From an uncultured Clostridia bacterium (GTDB taxonomy: Bacteria; Bacillota; Clostridia; TANB77; CAG-465), in the NCBI GenBank assembly GCA_947628575.1, contig CANRAK010000005.1, positions 1-28,543 on the forward strand: a stretch of DNA of 28,543 nt. The letters run 5' to 3'. A program made the position numbers and the translations under genes. The notes under the pieces are model-generated. The model was not told where the DNA came from and did not search any database. It worked only from the letters and a program-made list of their open reading frames with translations. Shown in pieces: positions 1 through 8,283 of this stretch (within the stretch, counting starts at the first letter, position 1; each line of letters opens with the position of its first letter).

Positions 1-692
1 AATTACAAGTTGGTGATAAATGTACACATACACCAACCTTTAAGCCAAGTGATGCTAGCTTTAAAGATAAAGTAACATATTCTTCAAATAATCCATCAGT
101 TGCTAGTGTTAATTCAAAAACAGGTGAAGTTACTGCTATTTCACCAGGACAAGCTGTTATAAAGGCTACTATTGCAGGTAATTATGTATCATCAAATGGA
201 CAAATAGTTAGAGAATATACAGTAAAAGTAGTTGCACCATTAACAGGAGTTAATCTTCCTGCAACAAAGAAAATGGTTATAAATTCTAGCTATACATTTG
301 CACCAGAGTTATTACCTAAAAATACTACTGATACTTGTAGCTATAAGTATGAATCAGACAGAACAGATATAGTAGAAATAAATCAAACTACAGGTGTTGC
401 TAAGGCTAAACAGTTAGGAAAAGCTAACATTAAAGTTACAGTTACTACAAATAGAGGAACACAATTTACAGCTTCTACTGAAGTTGAAGTAATAAATTAT
501 TTGCCAGGTGATGTAGACTTGAGTAGTAAAGTAGACGCGGTAGATGCAGCTTTAGTACTTACATTATTTAAAAATCACAATGCAACTGAACTTAATATTG
601 CAATTGGTGATGTAGATAGTAGTGGAGTGCTAGATGCAGTAGATGCAATGCAAATATTAACAATGTACAAAAATAATGTATATGGTCAATAA
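1..692 (+). CDS. Dockerin-bearing surface protein, C-terminal fragment (5' end outside window)
   Basis: The reading frame is open from base 3, so the gene begins before the window; the first in-window ATG (273) is internal. About 229 residues are visible. Two bacterial Ig-like (Big_2-type) segments can be seen: one around bases 60-240, with the pattern NPSVASVNSKTGEVTAI followed by G-A-I-K, and one around 270-500, with DIVEINQTTGVAKA. From base 501 there is a type I dockerin with two copies of GDVD..(S)...DAVDA, each carrying Asp at positions 1, 3, 9 and 12 of the calcium loop. Known role of dockerins: calcium-dependent docking onto a cohesin, placing the protein in a cell-surface or extracellular complex. 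The visible part has no enzyme domain, so the activity is unknown. The stop is only about 22 bases from rlmB, with no terminator between. Confidence 0.85.
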   Translation, partial: LQVGDKCTHTPTFKPSDASFKDKVTYSSNNPSVASVNSKTGEVTAISPGQAVIKATIAGNYVSSNGQIVREYTVKVVAPLTGVNLPATKKMVINSSYTFAPELLPKNTTDTCSYKYESDRTDIVEINQTTGVAKAKQLGKANIKVTVTTNRGTQFTASTEVEVINYLPGDVDLSSKVDAVDAALVLTLFKNHNATELNIAIGDVDSSGVLDAVDAMQILTMYKNNVYGQ

Positions 693-714
693 TAATTACT
701 AAAGGAGAATGACA

Positions 715-1458
715 ATGAGCTTAATATATGGCATTAATCCCGTTACAGAGGCAATAGTGTCAGGAAAAACTATAAATAAAATATATGCACAAAAAGGAAA
801 TAAAGAAGTATATCAAGTTATACAAAAAGCAAGAGAAAACAAAATTGTAGTTGTCGAATCAGATAAATTAAAATTAGATAGAATGATAACAGAAGAAGGC
901 AGTAAACTTAAAAATTCACAAGGAATTGTCGCTTCTGTTACCGACTATCAATATTATACAGTAGACGATATATTAGAAGAAGCAAAGATTAGAAAAGAAA
1001 CCCCTTTTATAATCATACTAGATAAGATCGAGGATCCACACAACCTAGGTGCGATAGTACGAAGTGCTGAATGCTTAGGTGCACATGGAGTTATAATTCA
1101 AAAAAGAAATGCTTCTCAAGTTACAGATACTGTTGAGAAAACAGCTGCTGGAGCTTGCAATTATGTTAAAATAGCTAGAGTTACAAATATTACAGAAACT
1201 ATAAAATATTTAAAGAAAAATGGATTATGGATATATGGTTTAGATATGGAAGGTGCTAGTAATATATATGATACAGACTTTTCTGGACCAATTGGACTTG
1301 TAATAGGAAATGAAGGTTCAGGAATATCTAAATTAGTTCTAGATAATTGTGATTTTATTGTTAAAATTCCTATGACTGGAAATATAGAATCATTAAATGC
1401 ATCAGTTTCAGCTGCTATAAGTATGTATGAAATTGTTAGACAAAAAAATAAAAAATAA
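715..1458 (+). CDS. rlmB: 23S rRNA (guanosine-2'-O)-methyltransferase, TrmH/SpoU family, RlmB-type
   Basis: This SPOUT-class methyltransferase is expected to methylate the 2'-O of a guanosine in 23S rRNA (G2251 in E. coli numbering) using S-adenosylmethionine. The N-terminal substrate-binding part starts with the RlmB-like YGINPVTEAI. The three SPOUT motifs follow: NLGAIVRSAECLGA, the LVIGNEGSGIS glycine-rich loop, and IPMTGNIESLNASVSAA near the C-terminus. Length is 247 residues, normal for the family. I chose ATG 715 rather than ATG 709 because the AAAGGAG at 701-707 sits 7 bases before 715 but only 1 before 709. A perfect inverted repeat follows at 1468-1498. The exact target is inferred from family; TrmH-type enzymes acting on other positions look similar. 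Confidence 0.87.
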   Translation: MSLIYGINPVTEAIVSGKTINKIYAQKGNKEVYQVIQKARENKIVVVESDKLKLDRMITEEGSKLKNSQGIVASVTDYQYYTVDDILEEAKIRKETPFIIILDKIEDPHNLGAIVRSAECLGAHGVIIQKRNASQVTDTVEKTAAGACNYVKIARVTNITETIKYLKKNGLWIYGLDMEGASNIYDTDFSGPIGLVIGNEGSGISKLVLDNCDFIVKIPMTGNIESLNASVSAAISMYEIVRQKNKK

Positions 1459-1467
1459 AATTAGTTT

Positions 1468-1504
1468 AAAATGTAGTAATATCGTATTACTACATTTTGT
1501 TTGT
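1468..1504 (+). terminator. Perfect 14-bp inverted repeat after rlmB, likely terminator or attenuator
   Basis: Bases 1468-1481 pair exactly with 1485-1498, leaving a 3-base TCG loop, and the TTTTGTTTGTT tract follows. It sits between rlmB and the U32 gene. The ribosome site of the next gene (1506-1510) begins right after it, so it could end the rlmB transcript or only dampen read-through. No convincing promoter is visible before the U32 gene, which favours partial read-through. Confidence 0.6.
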
Positions 1505-1515
1505 TAGGAGAAAAA

Positions 1516-3843
1516 ATGAGAGCAAAAAATATAGAATTACTTGCTCCTGCCGGAAATGTCGAAAGCTTTAAAGCAGCAGTAAATGCAGGGGCAGATGCAA
1601 TATATATGGGACTTGGTAAGCATAATGCTAGAGTTATGGCAATAAATTTTTCATTGGAAGAATATATTAAGTGTATTGAGTATGCACATATAAGAGGTGT
1701 AAAGGTATATTTAACTTTAAATACACTAGTATTAGATAATGAAGTAGAAGAAATAATTGATTTGCTTATTAGCCTATATAAAAACGGGCTAGATGCAGTT
1801 ATATTACAAGATATAGGTTTAGCAAGTATAATACATAAACTTATGCCAGATTTAAATATGCATGCAAGTACTCAAATGAGTGTATATTCAATAGAACAAG
1901 TAGAGCATTTAGCAAGTATAGGATTTAAAAGAGTAGTTCTTGCAAGAGAGCTAACTATTGAAGAAATAGAGGATATAACATCTAAAACAAATGTAGAAAT
2001 AGAAATTTTTGTACATGGTGCTTTATGTGTATCAGTTTCTGGACAGTGTTTAATGAGTCAAAGTATAGGAACACGTAGTGCAAATAGAGGAGCTTGTGCA
2101 CAGCCTTGTAGAATGAAATATTCATTATTAACTGTAGATAAAATAATTGAAAAGAACAGATATGTTTTAAGTAAGAAAGATATATTTGGACTAGACATTA
2201 TAGATAAGATTATAAATAGTGGAGTAACTTCATTAAAAATAGAAGGAAGAAATAAGACACCTGAATATGTTGCTTTAGTTGTAAGTACATATAGAAAATA
2301 TATAGATTTATATCTTAATGAAGGTAAAGTTAGTATTGAACCAAATGATGAAAAAAGATTATTACAAATTTTTAATAGAAATGGCAAAAGTTATGGTTAT
2401 TTAAATGGAATAGAATATAAAAATAGTATAACAACACTATCTCCAAAAAATACTGGCTTATTTTTGGGAACAGTTATAGAAAGAAATGGTAAATATATAA
2501 AATTAAAACTTAACGAAGAAATAAATTTACATGATGGAATAGAAATTTATACAAAAAATAAAGTTATTTCTACTATTGTAACTTGTATTAAAAATAAGGA
2601 TAAAAAATTAGTTAATGATAAAGTAGAAGCTAATAATATAGTATATATTGGCGATATAAATGAAAAAGGAGTACAAGTAGAAGATAAGGTATATAAAACA
2701 TCAAGTCATAGTTTAAATACCCTTGTTAAATCTAGATATATTAATAAATGTATTAGAAAGCGTAACCTCACATTAAATGTAGATATAAAAAAAGATTCAC
2801 CAATTACACTTAGTGTAATACTAAGAAATCAAATGTATACGTATAATACTAATATTTTCCCAGAAGATGCTATAAATAAAGAGTTAACTTTTGATGATAT
2901 TCAAAAAGTATTTTCTAAAACACAAGAAAACGGTGTGTGTTTTGAAAAGACAATTGGATATATACAAAAAGGATTATTTGTTAAGACATCAATTTTAAAT
3001 GAGATACGAAGAAATTTTGTAGAAAAAATTGAAGAAAAGCTATGTATAAAAAGAGATACTAAAGAGCTTAGTAATAATCTGCAAAATATATTGAGGATAC
3101 AAAGTAATAATAATATTTCAAATAGTAAATTTAAAAATATATTATCTGTATATTCATATAATGATAATATAAATTATGATGAAGAATATATTAAAGAGTA
3201 TAATAATAGAATAGATAGAATAGACTTTTATATTAATGATTATGTACGTTATGAAGATGCTATATTTCATAAGTACTCTAAATATAATTTAGGGATAAAT
3301 ATACCAAATGTAACTTTAAATAATATAGATAGATATATAAGAGGAAATATAGAAAGATTACTACAAAAAGGAGTTAAAGTAATAATACTTGGTAGTTTTA
3401 GATATTTACAATTGTTACTAAATTTAAAGAAAAAGTATGATTTTACATTAATTGCAGATTATTCATTTAACATTACTAATTCTTATTCATTAGCTTTCTT
3501 TAAAGATTTAGGTTTTGATATAGTAGTTCCTTCTTTTGATTCTACAAAAGAGCAAATAAGAGAATTTGAAAAAATTATGAATATTGAGCTAATAGATAAC
3601 TATATAACTGTAATGACATCTAGATATTGCATTTTAGGTAGTTTTGTAGCTGGTAGAAATAAAGGAGAGCTTTGTAAAGCACCATGCAGAAATAATAAGT
3701 ATTATCTTTTAGATAAGTATAATGAAAGATATGATATTGTTTGTGATAATATAGATTGTATTATGAAGATAGTTAAAAAATATAAGCTGGATAGAGAAAA
3801 TATAGATAGTAAAAAAGCAGAAATTAGAAAAAATATGTTATAG
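1516..3843 (+). CDS. Peptidase-U32-family protein, RlhA-type 23S rRNA cytidine hydroxylase candidate
   Basis: The N-terminal half is a clear U32 domain: IELLAPAGNVESFKAAVNAGADAIYMG, later HASTQMSV, then FVHGALCVS and SGQCLMS. Four cysteines at residues 171, 178, 194 and 198 match the conserved cluster-binding set of U32 enzymes. U32 proteins were named as peptidases, but characterised members such as RlhA, TrhP and UbiU/V carry out oxygen-independent hydroxylations. The long form (775 residues here) with an extra central and C-terminal region, including a second Cys group near residues 707-725, is the RlhA/YdcP-like class acting on a cytidine of 23S rRNA. I chose ATG 1516, 5 bases after AGGAG (1506-1510), because TTG 1501 lies upstream of that site. 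The neighbouring rlmB supports an rRNA-modification role. Substrate assignment is inference. Confidence 0.72.
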   Translation: MRAKNIELLAPAGNVESFKAAVNAGADAIYMGLGKHNARVMAINFSLEEYIKCIEYAHIRGVKVYLTLNTLVLDNEVEEIIDLLISLYKNGLDAVILQDIGLASIIHKLMPDLNMHASTQMSVYSIEQVEHLASIGFKRVVLARELTIEEIEDITSKTNVEIEIFVHGALCVSVSGQCLMSQSIGTRSANRGACAQPCRMKYSLLTVDKIIEKNRYVLSKKDIFGLDIIDKIINSGVTSLKIEGRNKTPEYVALVVSTYRKYIDLYLNEGKVSIEPNDEKRLLQIFNRNGKSYGYLNGIEYKNSITTLSPKNTGLFLGTVIERNGKYIKLKLNEEINLHDGIEIYTKNKVISTIVTCIKNKDKKLVNDKVEANNIVYIGDINEKGVQVEDKVYKTSSHSLNTLVKSRYINKCIRKRNLTLNVDIKKDSPITLSVILRNQMYTYNTNIFPEDAINKELTFDDIQKVFSKTQENGVCFEKTIGYIQKGLFVKTSILNEIRRNFVEKIEEKLCIKRDTKELSNNLQNILRIQSNNNISNSKFKNILSVYSYNDNINYDEEYIKEYNNRIDRIDFYINDYVRYEDAIFHKYSKYNLGINIPNVTLNNIDRYIRGNIERLLQKGVKVIILGSFRYLQLLLNLKKKYDFTLIADYSFNITNSYSLAFFKDLGFDIVVPSFDSTKEQIREFEKIMNIELIDNYITVMTSRYCILGSFVAGRNKGELCKAPCRNNKYYLLDKYNERYDIVCDNIDCIMKIVKKYKLDRENIDSKKAEIRKNML

Positions 3844-3858
3844 TCTTATATAAAAATA

Positions 3859-3887
3859 TTTACTTTTTTTGTTATATAAGATATTAT
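3859..3887 (+). promoter_or_regulatory. Candidate promoter for the zinc-ribbon membrane protein
   Basis: TTTACT at 3859-3864 is separated by 17 bases from TATTAT at 3882-3887. It overlaps a 10-bp inverted repeat (3844-3853 with 3872-3881) that may be a weak end signal for the preceding gene. The region is very AT-rich, so a chance match is possible. Confidence 0.4.
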
Positions 3888-3928
3888 ATAAGTAGTTTAA
3901 AAGCTATATATGAAAAGGAGGAGTTATA

Positions 3929-5926
3929 GTGAAATGTCCATTTTGTGATAAAGAAATTGATGACAATAGTACTGTTTGTGAGTTTTGTGGAGCTAAAGTA
4001 AGAGAACCAGAAGAAGAAATAGTCGATAATAGCGAAGAAACAGTTGAAAAAACTGAAGTTGAAGAAAGTGTTGAGCAAGAAGAGAAAATAGCAGATAATA
4101 ATGAGGAAAATGAAGTTGAAGAAAATACTGAAGAAGAAGTAAAAGAAGAAAGTGAAGAAGTTGATGAGCCTATTGCAAAACAAGTTAACACTTCTGAAGA
4201 GGAAGTAGAAGAAACTACAAAAGTAAAAACTAAAAGGATGGATCCTAAGAAAAGAAAAAGCATAATTACCATTGCTATTATAGTAGCAGTAATTGTTGCT
4301 GTAATAATAGGTGGAATATGTATTTTTATGGCTATAGTAACAAAATCATCTGAAGAAATATATAAAGGTATTATTAATTCTGTAAAAGATAGCATTGAAA
4401 ATACACAAGTTGCAAATATTGATAGTGCTAATTCTAATATTTCATTAGAATTATACACAGATATATACTCAATTAAAGACACTGTAGATGGATTAAAAGT
4501 TAATTCAAATGTACAATTTAATAAAAATGACGGAAAATATATGATTGCTTTAGATGTAGACAAAAATGCGGAATCATATTTAAAATTAGATGCGTTTGCT
4601 AATTTAGCAGATAAAAAGCTATATTTATCTGAAGAAAATATCTATAGTAAAGGATTAGCTGTAGATATTCCAGATGATATTGTAACTAAAATTAATGAAC
4701 AACTAAATGCAAGTAATGAAGTAATAGATGATGAAGTTAAAAATAAAATAATAGATAAAGTATATTCTGCAATAATTAATAACTTATTACCTGAATATTT
4801 TACATCTAGAAAAGTAGCTCTTACAGTAGAAGGTAAAACTGTTAATGCAACAGATAATGCTTTTGTAATGGATGCAAGTCAGTTAGTAACTTTTGTTAAA
4901 GCTGCTATTACTACATTAAAAGATGATAGTGAATTTGTTTCATATTTTAATGATAATCAAGAACTAGTAGTTAATGTATTAAATACTGTAATAAGTACAA
5001 TGGATAACGTTGACACAGGTTATGGAAATATAGAAGCACATATATACACATCAGGATTATTTAATTCATTTGTTGGAGCAGCATTTGTTGTTACAGATGA
5101 ATATGACGATAAAAGATTAATTGAAGTTGTAAAACAAGCAGATAATGCATATGTTATAAGCTTAAAAGAAATAGAATATGATACTGAAAATATTTATGGT
5201 ACATTAACATTAGTAATTAATAAAGTAACAGAAAATGATATGGATATTCAAGCTGAAGTTAATATTCCAGATTATGGTACATGTGGTGTAAAATTAGTAG
5301 GTAATATAGCATATAATACAGCAATGGAAGAATATGATACTTCAAATGCTATAGGAACTGATGAAATTCCTGAAAAAGATGCAGAGGAAATTTATGATAA
5401 CTTCGAGGAGTCACCATTATATTATTTGTTCTCAGATTACATAAATTTTGTAGATGATAAGGATAAATCTAGAATTTTAATTGGTAAGAATTATATTGAA
5501 TCATACGATGATGATGTAGTAATATTTGATGTTCCTTCATCATTTACAGTATCTTATAATGGAAATTCTACTAAAACTTATGAAAAGAATACAATAAAAG
5601 ATTCTGTTTCTGTAGAATTAGGATTTAAACTATTTAGTGTTGATGGATTTACAGAAAATATTGAATCTATAGCAGAAAACTATAAAAAGTCATCTTCATA
5701 TAAAAATGTTAAAGTATCTGATACAGAAAAAGTAAAAGTAAATGGAGTAACTTATACTAAAAAGCAGATAAGCTATTCTTATGCTGGATATTCAAATGCT
5801 AAATCTAACTTTACATATTATTATACAAAAGTAAATGATGATTATATATATGTTGTATCATTAAATGACCCAGATGGAATAGCCACTGAATCTGAAATAA
5901 ATAAGTTTTTAACTATTGAAATGTAA
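3929..5926 (+). CDS. Membrane-anchored protein with N-terminal zinc ribbon, acidic linker and large external region
   Basis: A cytoplasmic zinc ribbon opens the protein (Cys 3, 6, 17 and 20, two CxxC pairs). A very acidic Glu-rich linker follows to about residue 100, then a basic stop-transfer stretch and one hydrophobic helix at about residues 112-138. Roughly 525 residues are then predicted outside the membrane. That part is rich in beta-type, Asp/Asn/Lys-rich sequence with few cysteines and shows no enzyme motif I recognise. The start is GTG 3929, 5 bases after AAGGAGGAG (3915-3923). The gene has its own candidate promoter and a terminator at 5937-5970, so it appears monocistronic. Zinc-ribbon-plus-TM proteins of this type are common in Clostridia but mostly uncharacterised; the function is unknown. 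Confidence 0.8.
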   Translation: MKCPFCDKEIDDNSTVCEFCGAKVREPEEEIVDNSEETVEKTEVEESVEQEEKIADNNEENEVEENTEEEVKEESEEVDEPIAKQVNTSEEEVEETTKVKTKRMDPKKRKSIITIAIIVAVIVAVIIGGICIFMAIVTKSSEEIYKGIINSVKDSIENTQVANIDSANSNISLELYTDIYSIKDTVDGLKVNSNVQFNKNDGKYMIALDVDKNAESYLKLDAFANLADKKLYLSEENIYSKGLAVDIPDDIVTKINEQLNASNEVIDDEVKNKIIDKVYSAIINNLLPEYFTSRKVALTVEGKTVNATDNAFVMDASQLVTFVKAAITTLKDDSEFVSYFNDNQELVVNVLNTVISTMDNVDTGYGNIEAHIYTSGLFNSFVGAAFVVTDEYDDKRLIEVVKQADNAYVISLKEIEYDTENIYGTLTLVINKVTENDMDIQAEVNIPDYGTCGVKLVGNIAYNTAMEEYDTSNAIGTDEIPEKDAEEIYDNFEESPLYYLFSDYINFVDDKDKSRILIGKNYIESYDDDVVIFDVPSSFTVSYNGNSTKTYEKNTIKDSVSVELGFKLFSVDGFTENIESIAENYKKSSSYKNVKVSDTEKVKVNGVTYTKKQISYSYAGYSNAKSNFTYYYTKVNDDYIYVVSLNDPDGIATESEINKFLTIEM

Positions 5927-5936
5927 ATAAAAAAGG

Positions 5937-5970
5937 ATAGGGTAGAGAGTAAGTCTTTACCCTATTTTTC
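5937..5970. terminator. Bidirectional terminator between convergent genes
   Basis: An 8-bp stem pairs 5937-5944 with 5958-5965, followed by TTTTT on the plus strand and preceded by a run of A that gives U on the minus strand. It lies between the zinc-ribbon gene and the convergent membrane-protein gene, whose stop codon (5962-5964) falls inside the stem. Confidence 0.75.
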
Positions 5971-6300
5971 TGCGTTTGGCAGAATATAATCTGCCATAGA
6001 ATATATAGCAGCTGCAATTATACTAGAGAATATGGAAATATAATACCCAGATATAAAAAACTGAGTTGCATATATAATAACAATTGCACTAAAAAATCCT
6101 ACAATACCTCTACCTATTGGGTAGTCATGAATTCCTGTAATAGTAGCTATTAAGTAGTCTATTACTACTATAAAAATTGCTGAAAGAATAAGAATATAAA
6201 TATTATCTATATTAAAATTTGGAGTTAAAAAAACAGTAAATACAAATATTGAAATGGATATAAAGAGTCTAGATAAGTTTTGAGAAAATCTAGTATTCAT
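5962..6300 (-). CDS. Small integral membrane protein, four predicted helices
   Basis: The 112-residue protein has four hydrophobic segments at about residues 11-29, 34-55, 62-83 and 86-107, joined by very short loops. A conserved-looking loop, HDYPIGRGIVGF, lies between helices 2 and 3. The ATG start is supported by GAGGTG about 5 bases upstream on the minus strand. It is transcribed divergently from the DUF421 gene and convergently with the zinc-ribbon gene, and ends inside the shared terminator. I do not recognise the family with certainty. It resembles in layout the small multi-helix proteins of Firmicutes such as DUF2512, but I could not confirm that. No function is assigned. Confidence 0.72.
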   Translation of the reverse strand: MNTRFSQNLSRLFISISIFVFTVFLTPNFNIDNIYILILSAIFIVVIDYLIATITGIHDYPIGRGIVGFFSAIVIIYATQFFISGYYISIFSSIIAAAIYSMADYILPNAEK

Positions 6301-6372
6301 TTTTTCACCTCATATATTAGTATTATTTGTATAATAAAAATAAAATATGAAAAAATATATATAGGTGATAAA

Positions 6373-7014
6373 ATGTTAATTGTATTTTTTAGAGCATTAA
6401 TATTGTATTGTATAGTATTTTTAGTAATTAGACTTATGGGAAAAAAAGAGCTATCTAAAGTTCAACCTTTTGAACTTGCAATAATTATAGTAATTTCAGA
6501 TTTAGCCTCTGCACCTATGTCCTCAAGAGGACTCTCTTTATTTGATGGAATAGTACCAATTATAACATTATTGCTAGCATATTTAATCTTTTTATTAATT
6601 AATCATTCTAGTAATAAAGTTCAAGATATTATATGTGGAAAGCCAATAATGATTATTAAGGATGGAAAAATTGTAGAAAATGAATTTAATTCACAAAAAT
6701 ATACTGTATCAGATATAATGTCACAACTTCACGAAAAAGGTATTTTTTCTATATCAGATGTAAAATATGGACTTATTGAAACAAATGGAAATCTAAGTAT
6801 AATAACATATAATCAAAATATTGAATCTTTACCTGTTAATATAATAGAAGATGGGAAATTATCTGAAAATAATATGGAGTTAATTAATATATCATTAGGT
6901 GATGTAGAAAGATTACTTAAAGCTAAGAAACTAAAAGTAGAGGATATTTTGGTAGGACAGATGGACTCAAATTATAAGTTTACTTATCAATTAAAAAAGA
7001 ATAAAGAGGTGTAA
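6373..7014 (+). CDS. DUF421 (YetF/YcaP-like) membrane protein
   Basis: Three N-terminal hydrophobic segments are visible (about residues 3-18, 32-46 and 56-74). The first loop carries the family signature RLMGKKELSKVQPFELAIIIVISDLASAPM. A cytoplasmic domain follows, with GKPIMIIKDGKIVENEF and LHEKGIFSISDVKYGLIETNG, both typical of DUF421 proteins. Length is 213 residues. I chose ATG 6373 because of AGGTGA at 6363-6368. A longer reading from 6280 would run into the divergent neighbour's coding sequence. The gene is followed after one base by the DUF4363 gene, with a ribosome site inside its own 3' end, so the two form an operon. DUF421 proteins are linked to spore envelope and membrane functions in Bacillales, but no biochemical activity is settled. 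Confidence 0.85.
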   Translation: MLIVFFRALILYCIVFLVIRLMGKKELSKVQPFELAIIIVISDLASAPMSSRGLSLFDGIVPIITLLLAYLIFLLINHSSNKVQDIICGKPIMIIKDGKIVENEFNSQKYTVSDIMSQLHEKGIFSISDVKYGLIETNGNLSIITYNQNIESLPVNIIEDGKLSENNMELINISLGDVERLLKAKKLKVEDILVGQMDSNYKFTYQLKKNKEV

Positions 7015-7015
7015 T

Positions 7016-7396
7016 ATGAAGCAGATAATAACTATGATGAGTTGTATAGCAATTATTGTTATAGGTGGTATTTTTGAGATTAAATATTTAGAAAAAAGCT
7101 CATTATTTTTAAAATCAGATATTGAATATATACAAAATGCTGTACAAAATAAAAACTTTGAAATAGCAAATAGTCAATTTGAAACAACATATAAATCTTG
7201 GCAAAATATTAAGAGCATATGGGGAATATTTATTAATCATGAAGAAATAGCCAATATAGATGAGCAAATAGTAACATTAAAAGAAACGCTAAAACAAGAA
7301 AATGAAGAGGAATCTTTGTTATATGCAGAACTAATAAAAAAAGATATAGAATATACTATTGAAAGGCAAGAGTTAAGAGCAGAAAATATTTTATAA
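7016..7396 (+). CDS. DUF4363 family protein, single N-terminal membrane anchor
   Basis: The protein has 126 residues. One hydrophobic segment at about residues 5-23 is followed by a helical external domain containing the family-typical W..I...WGIFINHEEIANIDEQI pattern. The start is ATG 7016, with GAGGTG at 7006-7011. It begins one base after the DUF421 stop, which implies translational coupling. The DUF421-DUF4363 pairing recurs in Clostridia and suggests joint action at the membrane, but the role is not known. The 3' end runs directly into the hairpin at 7398-7429. Confidence 0.78.
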   Translation: MKQIITMMSCIAIIVIGGIFEIKYLEKSSLFLKSDIEYIQNAVQNKNFEIANSQFETTYKSWQNIKSIWGIFINHEEIANIDEQIVTLKETLKQENEEESLLYAELIKKDIEYTIERQELRAENIL

Positions 7397-7397
7397 A

Positions 7398-7430
7398 AAA
7401 AGGCGAGTTATATTTTAAACTCGTCTTTTA
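7398..7430. terminator. Terminator shared by the DUF4363 gene and dapA
   Basis: A 12-bp stem pairs 7398-7409 with 7418-7429 and contains one G-T pair. On the minus strand the stem is followed by seven U (A-run 7395-7401), a strong end signal for dapA. On the plus strand the T-run is only four long. Confidence 0.75.
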
Positions 7431-8283
7431 GCATTTCTAGTACTTTATAAAGTTTTAAATTATTAACATTAGAACTTTTATAAAGAGGCAGTCTTACTTT
7501 GCCTACATCAAGGCCTAAATAATTCATAGCTTCTTTTACCATAATAGGATTAACATCTACAAACAGTACATTCATTAGGTCTAAATATGTAAAAAATAAA
7601 TCTTTGTCATTGTTAGTACAGATATTGTGCATTTTATCTGGAATAATATTTGCACAAACTGAAATAACACCTGAGCCACCTAAAGATAGGGTAGGAATAA
7701 GCAAATTATCATTTCCCGAGAAAACTTTAAAATTATACTCTTTTGTAGTATTAATAATATTTGCTATTTTTTCTAATGAAGGATTTGCTTCTTTAATACC
7801 AATAATATTTTCTATTCTTGCAAGTTTTACAATAGTTTCAACAGATATATCTATACCAGTACGTGAGGGTACATTATATAAAATTAATGGTAAAGGGTAT
7901 ATAGCATCAGCTATTTTTTTATAATGAACATATAATCCTTCCTGATTACTTTTATTATAATATGGAGTTACAACTAGTACTCCGTCTGCACCAACTTTTT
8001 TTGCATATTTGCTCATTTCTATAGCAATCTTAGTATTATTAGAGCCTGTTCCTGCAATAACAGGAATTCTATTTTTAGTTTTCTCAACTACAAATTTAAT
8101 AAGTTGCTTTTTTTCATTATTAGATAGGGAAGAAGATTCACCAGTAGTACCACATGGCACTAAAAAATCTGTATTATTTCCTATTTGATATTCAATTAAT
8201 TCTTCTAGTTTATCATAATTAATATTATTATCGTTTGTAAAAGGTGTAACTAAAGCAACACCACTACCATATAAATTTAACAC
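7408..8283 (-). CDS. dapA: 4-hydroxy-tetrahydrodipicolinate synthase
   Basis: DapA condenses pyruvate with aspartate semialdehyde, the first committed step toward diaminopimelate and lysine; in spore formers it also feeds dipicolinate. The 291-residue length is typical. Visible catalytic features are PCGTTGE (Thr46/Thr47), the YNVPSRTG motif (Tyr136, Arg141) and the Schiff-base lysine Lys164 in IGIKEA. The GTG start at 8281-8283 is supported by GAGGTGAT about 7 bases upstream; no nearby ATG fits. The gene stands alone, with no dapB, asd or lysA beside it, so its product may serve cell wall or lysine synthesis with partners elsewhere. A possible minus-strand -10 (TATAAT at 8392-8397) has only a weak -35. 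N-acetylneuraminate lyase relatives are less likely given the DapA-type motifs. Confidence 0.93.
   Translation of the reverse strand: MLNLYGSGVALVTPFTNDNNINYDKLEELIEYQIGNNTDFLVPCGTTGESSSLSNNEKKQLIKFVVEKTKNRIPVIAGTGSNNTKIAIEMSKYAKKVGADGVLVVTPYYNKSNQEGLYVHYKKIADAIYPLPLILYNVPSRTGIDISVETIVKLARIENIIGIKEANPSLEKIANIINTTKEYNFKVFSGNDNLLIPTLSLGGSGVISVCANIIPDKMHNICTNNDKDLFFTYLDLMNVLFVDVNPIMVKEAMNYLGLDVGKVRLPLYKSSNVNNLKLYKVLEMLKDEFKI

Noticed and set aside
2058..2387. Minus-strand open frame of 109 codons within the U32 gene
   Set aside because: It overlaps conserved U32 coding sequence including the cysteine motif, and its own product shows no family features.
3844..3881. Terminator between the U32 gene and the zinc-ribbon gene
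   Set aside because: The 10-bp stem is all A-T but for one pair, has an 18-base loop and no T-run after it; too weak to call.
3904..4563. Long minus-strand open frame of 219 codons, Ser/Phe-rich
   Set aside because: It is the antisense shadow of the Glu-rich linker of the zinc-ribbon gene (GAA read backward gives TTC). Composition is low-complexity and there is no suitable ribosome site.
6280..6372. N-terminal extension of the DUF421 protein
   Set aside because: It overlaps the divergent membrane-protein gene and its ribosome site. The family start and AGGTGA support ATG 6373.
7604..7924. Plus-strand open frame antisense to dapA
   Set aside because: It overlaps catalytic DapA sequence on the other strand and lacks a ribosome site; treated as a shadow.
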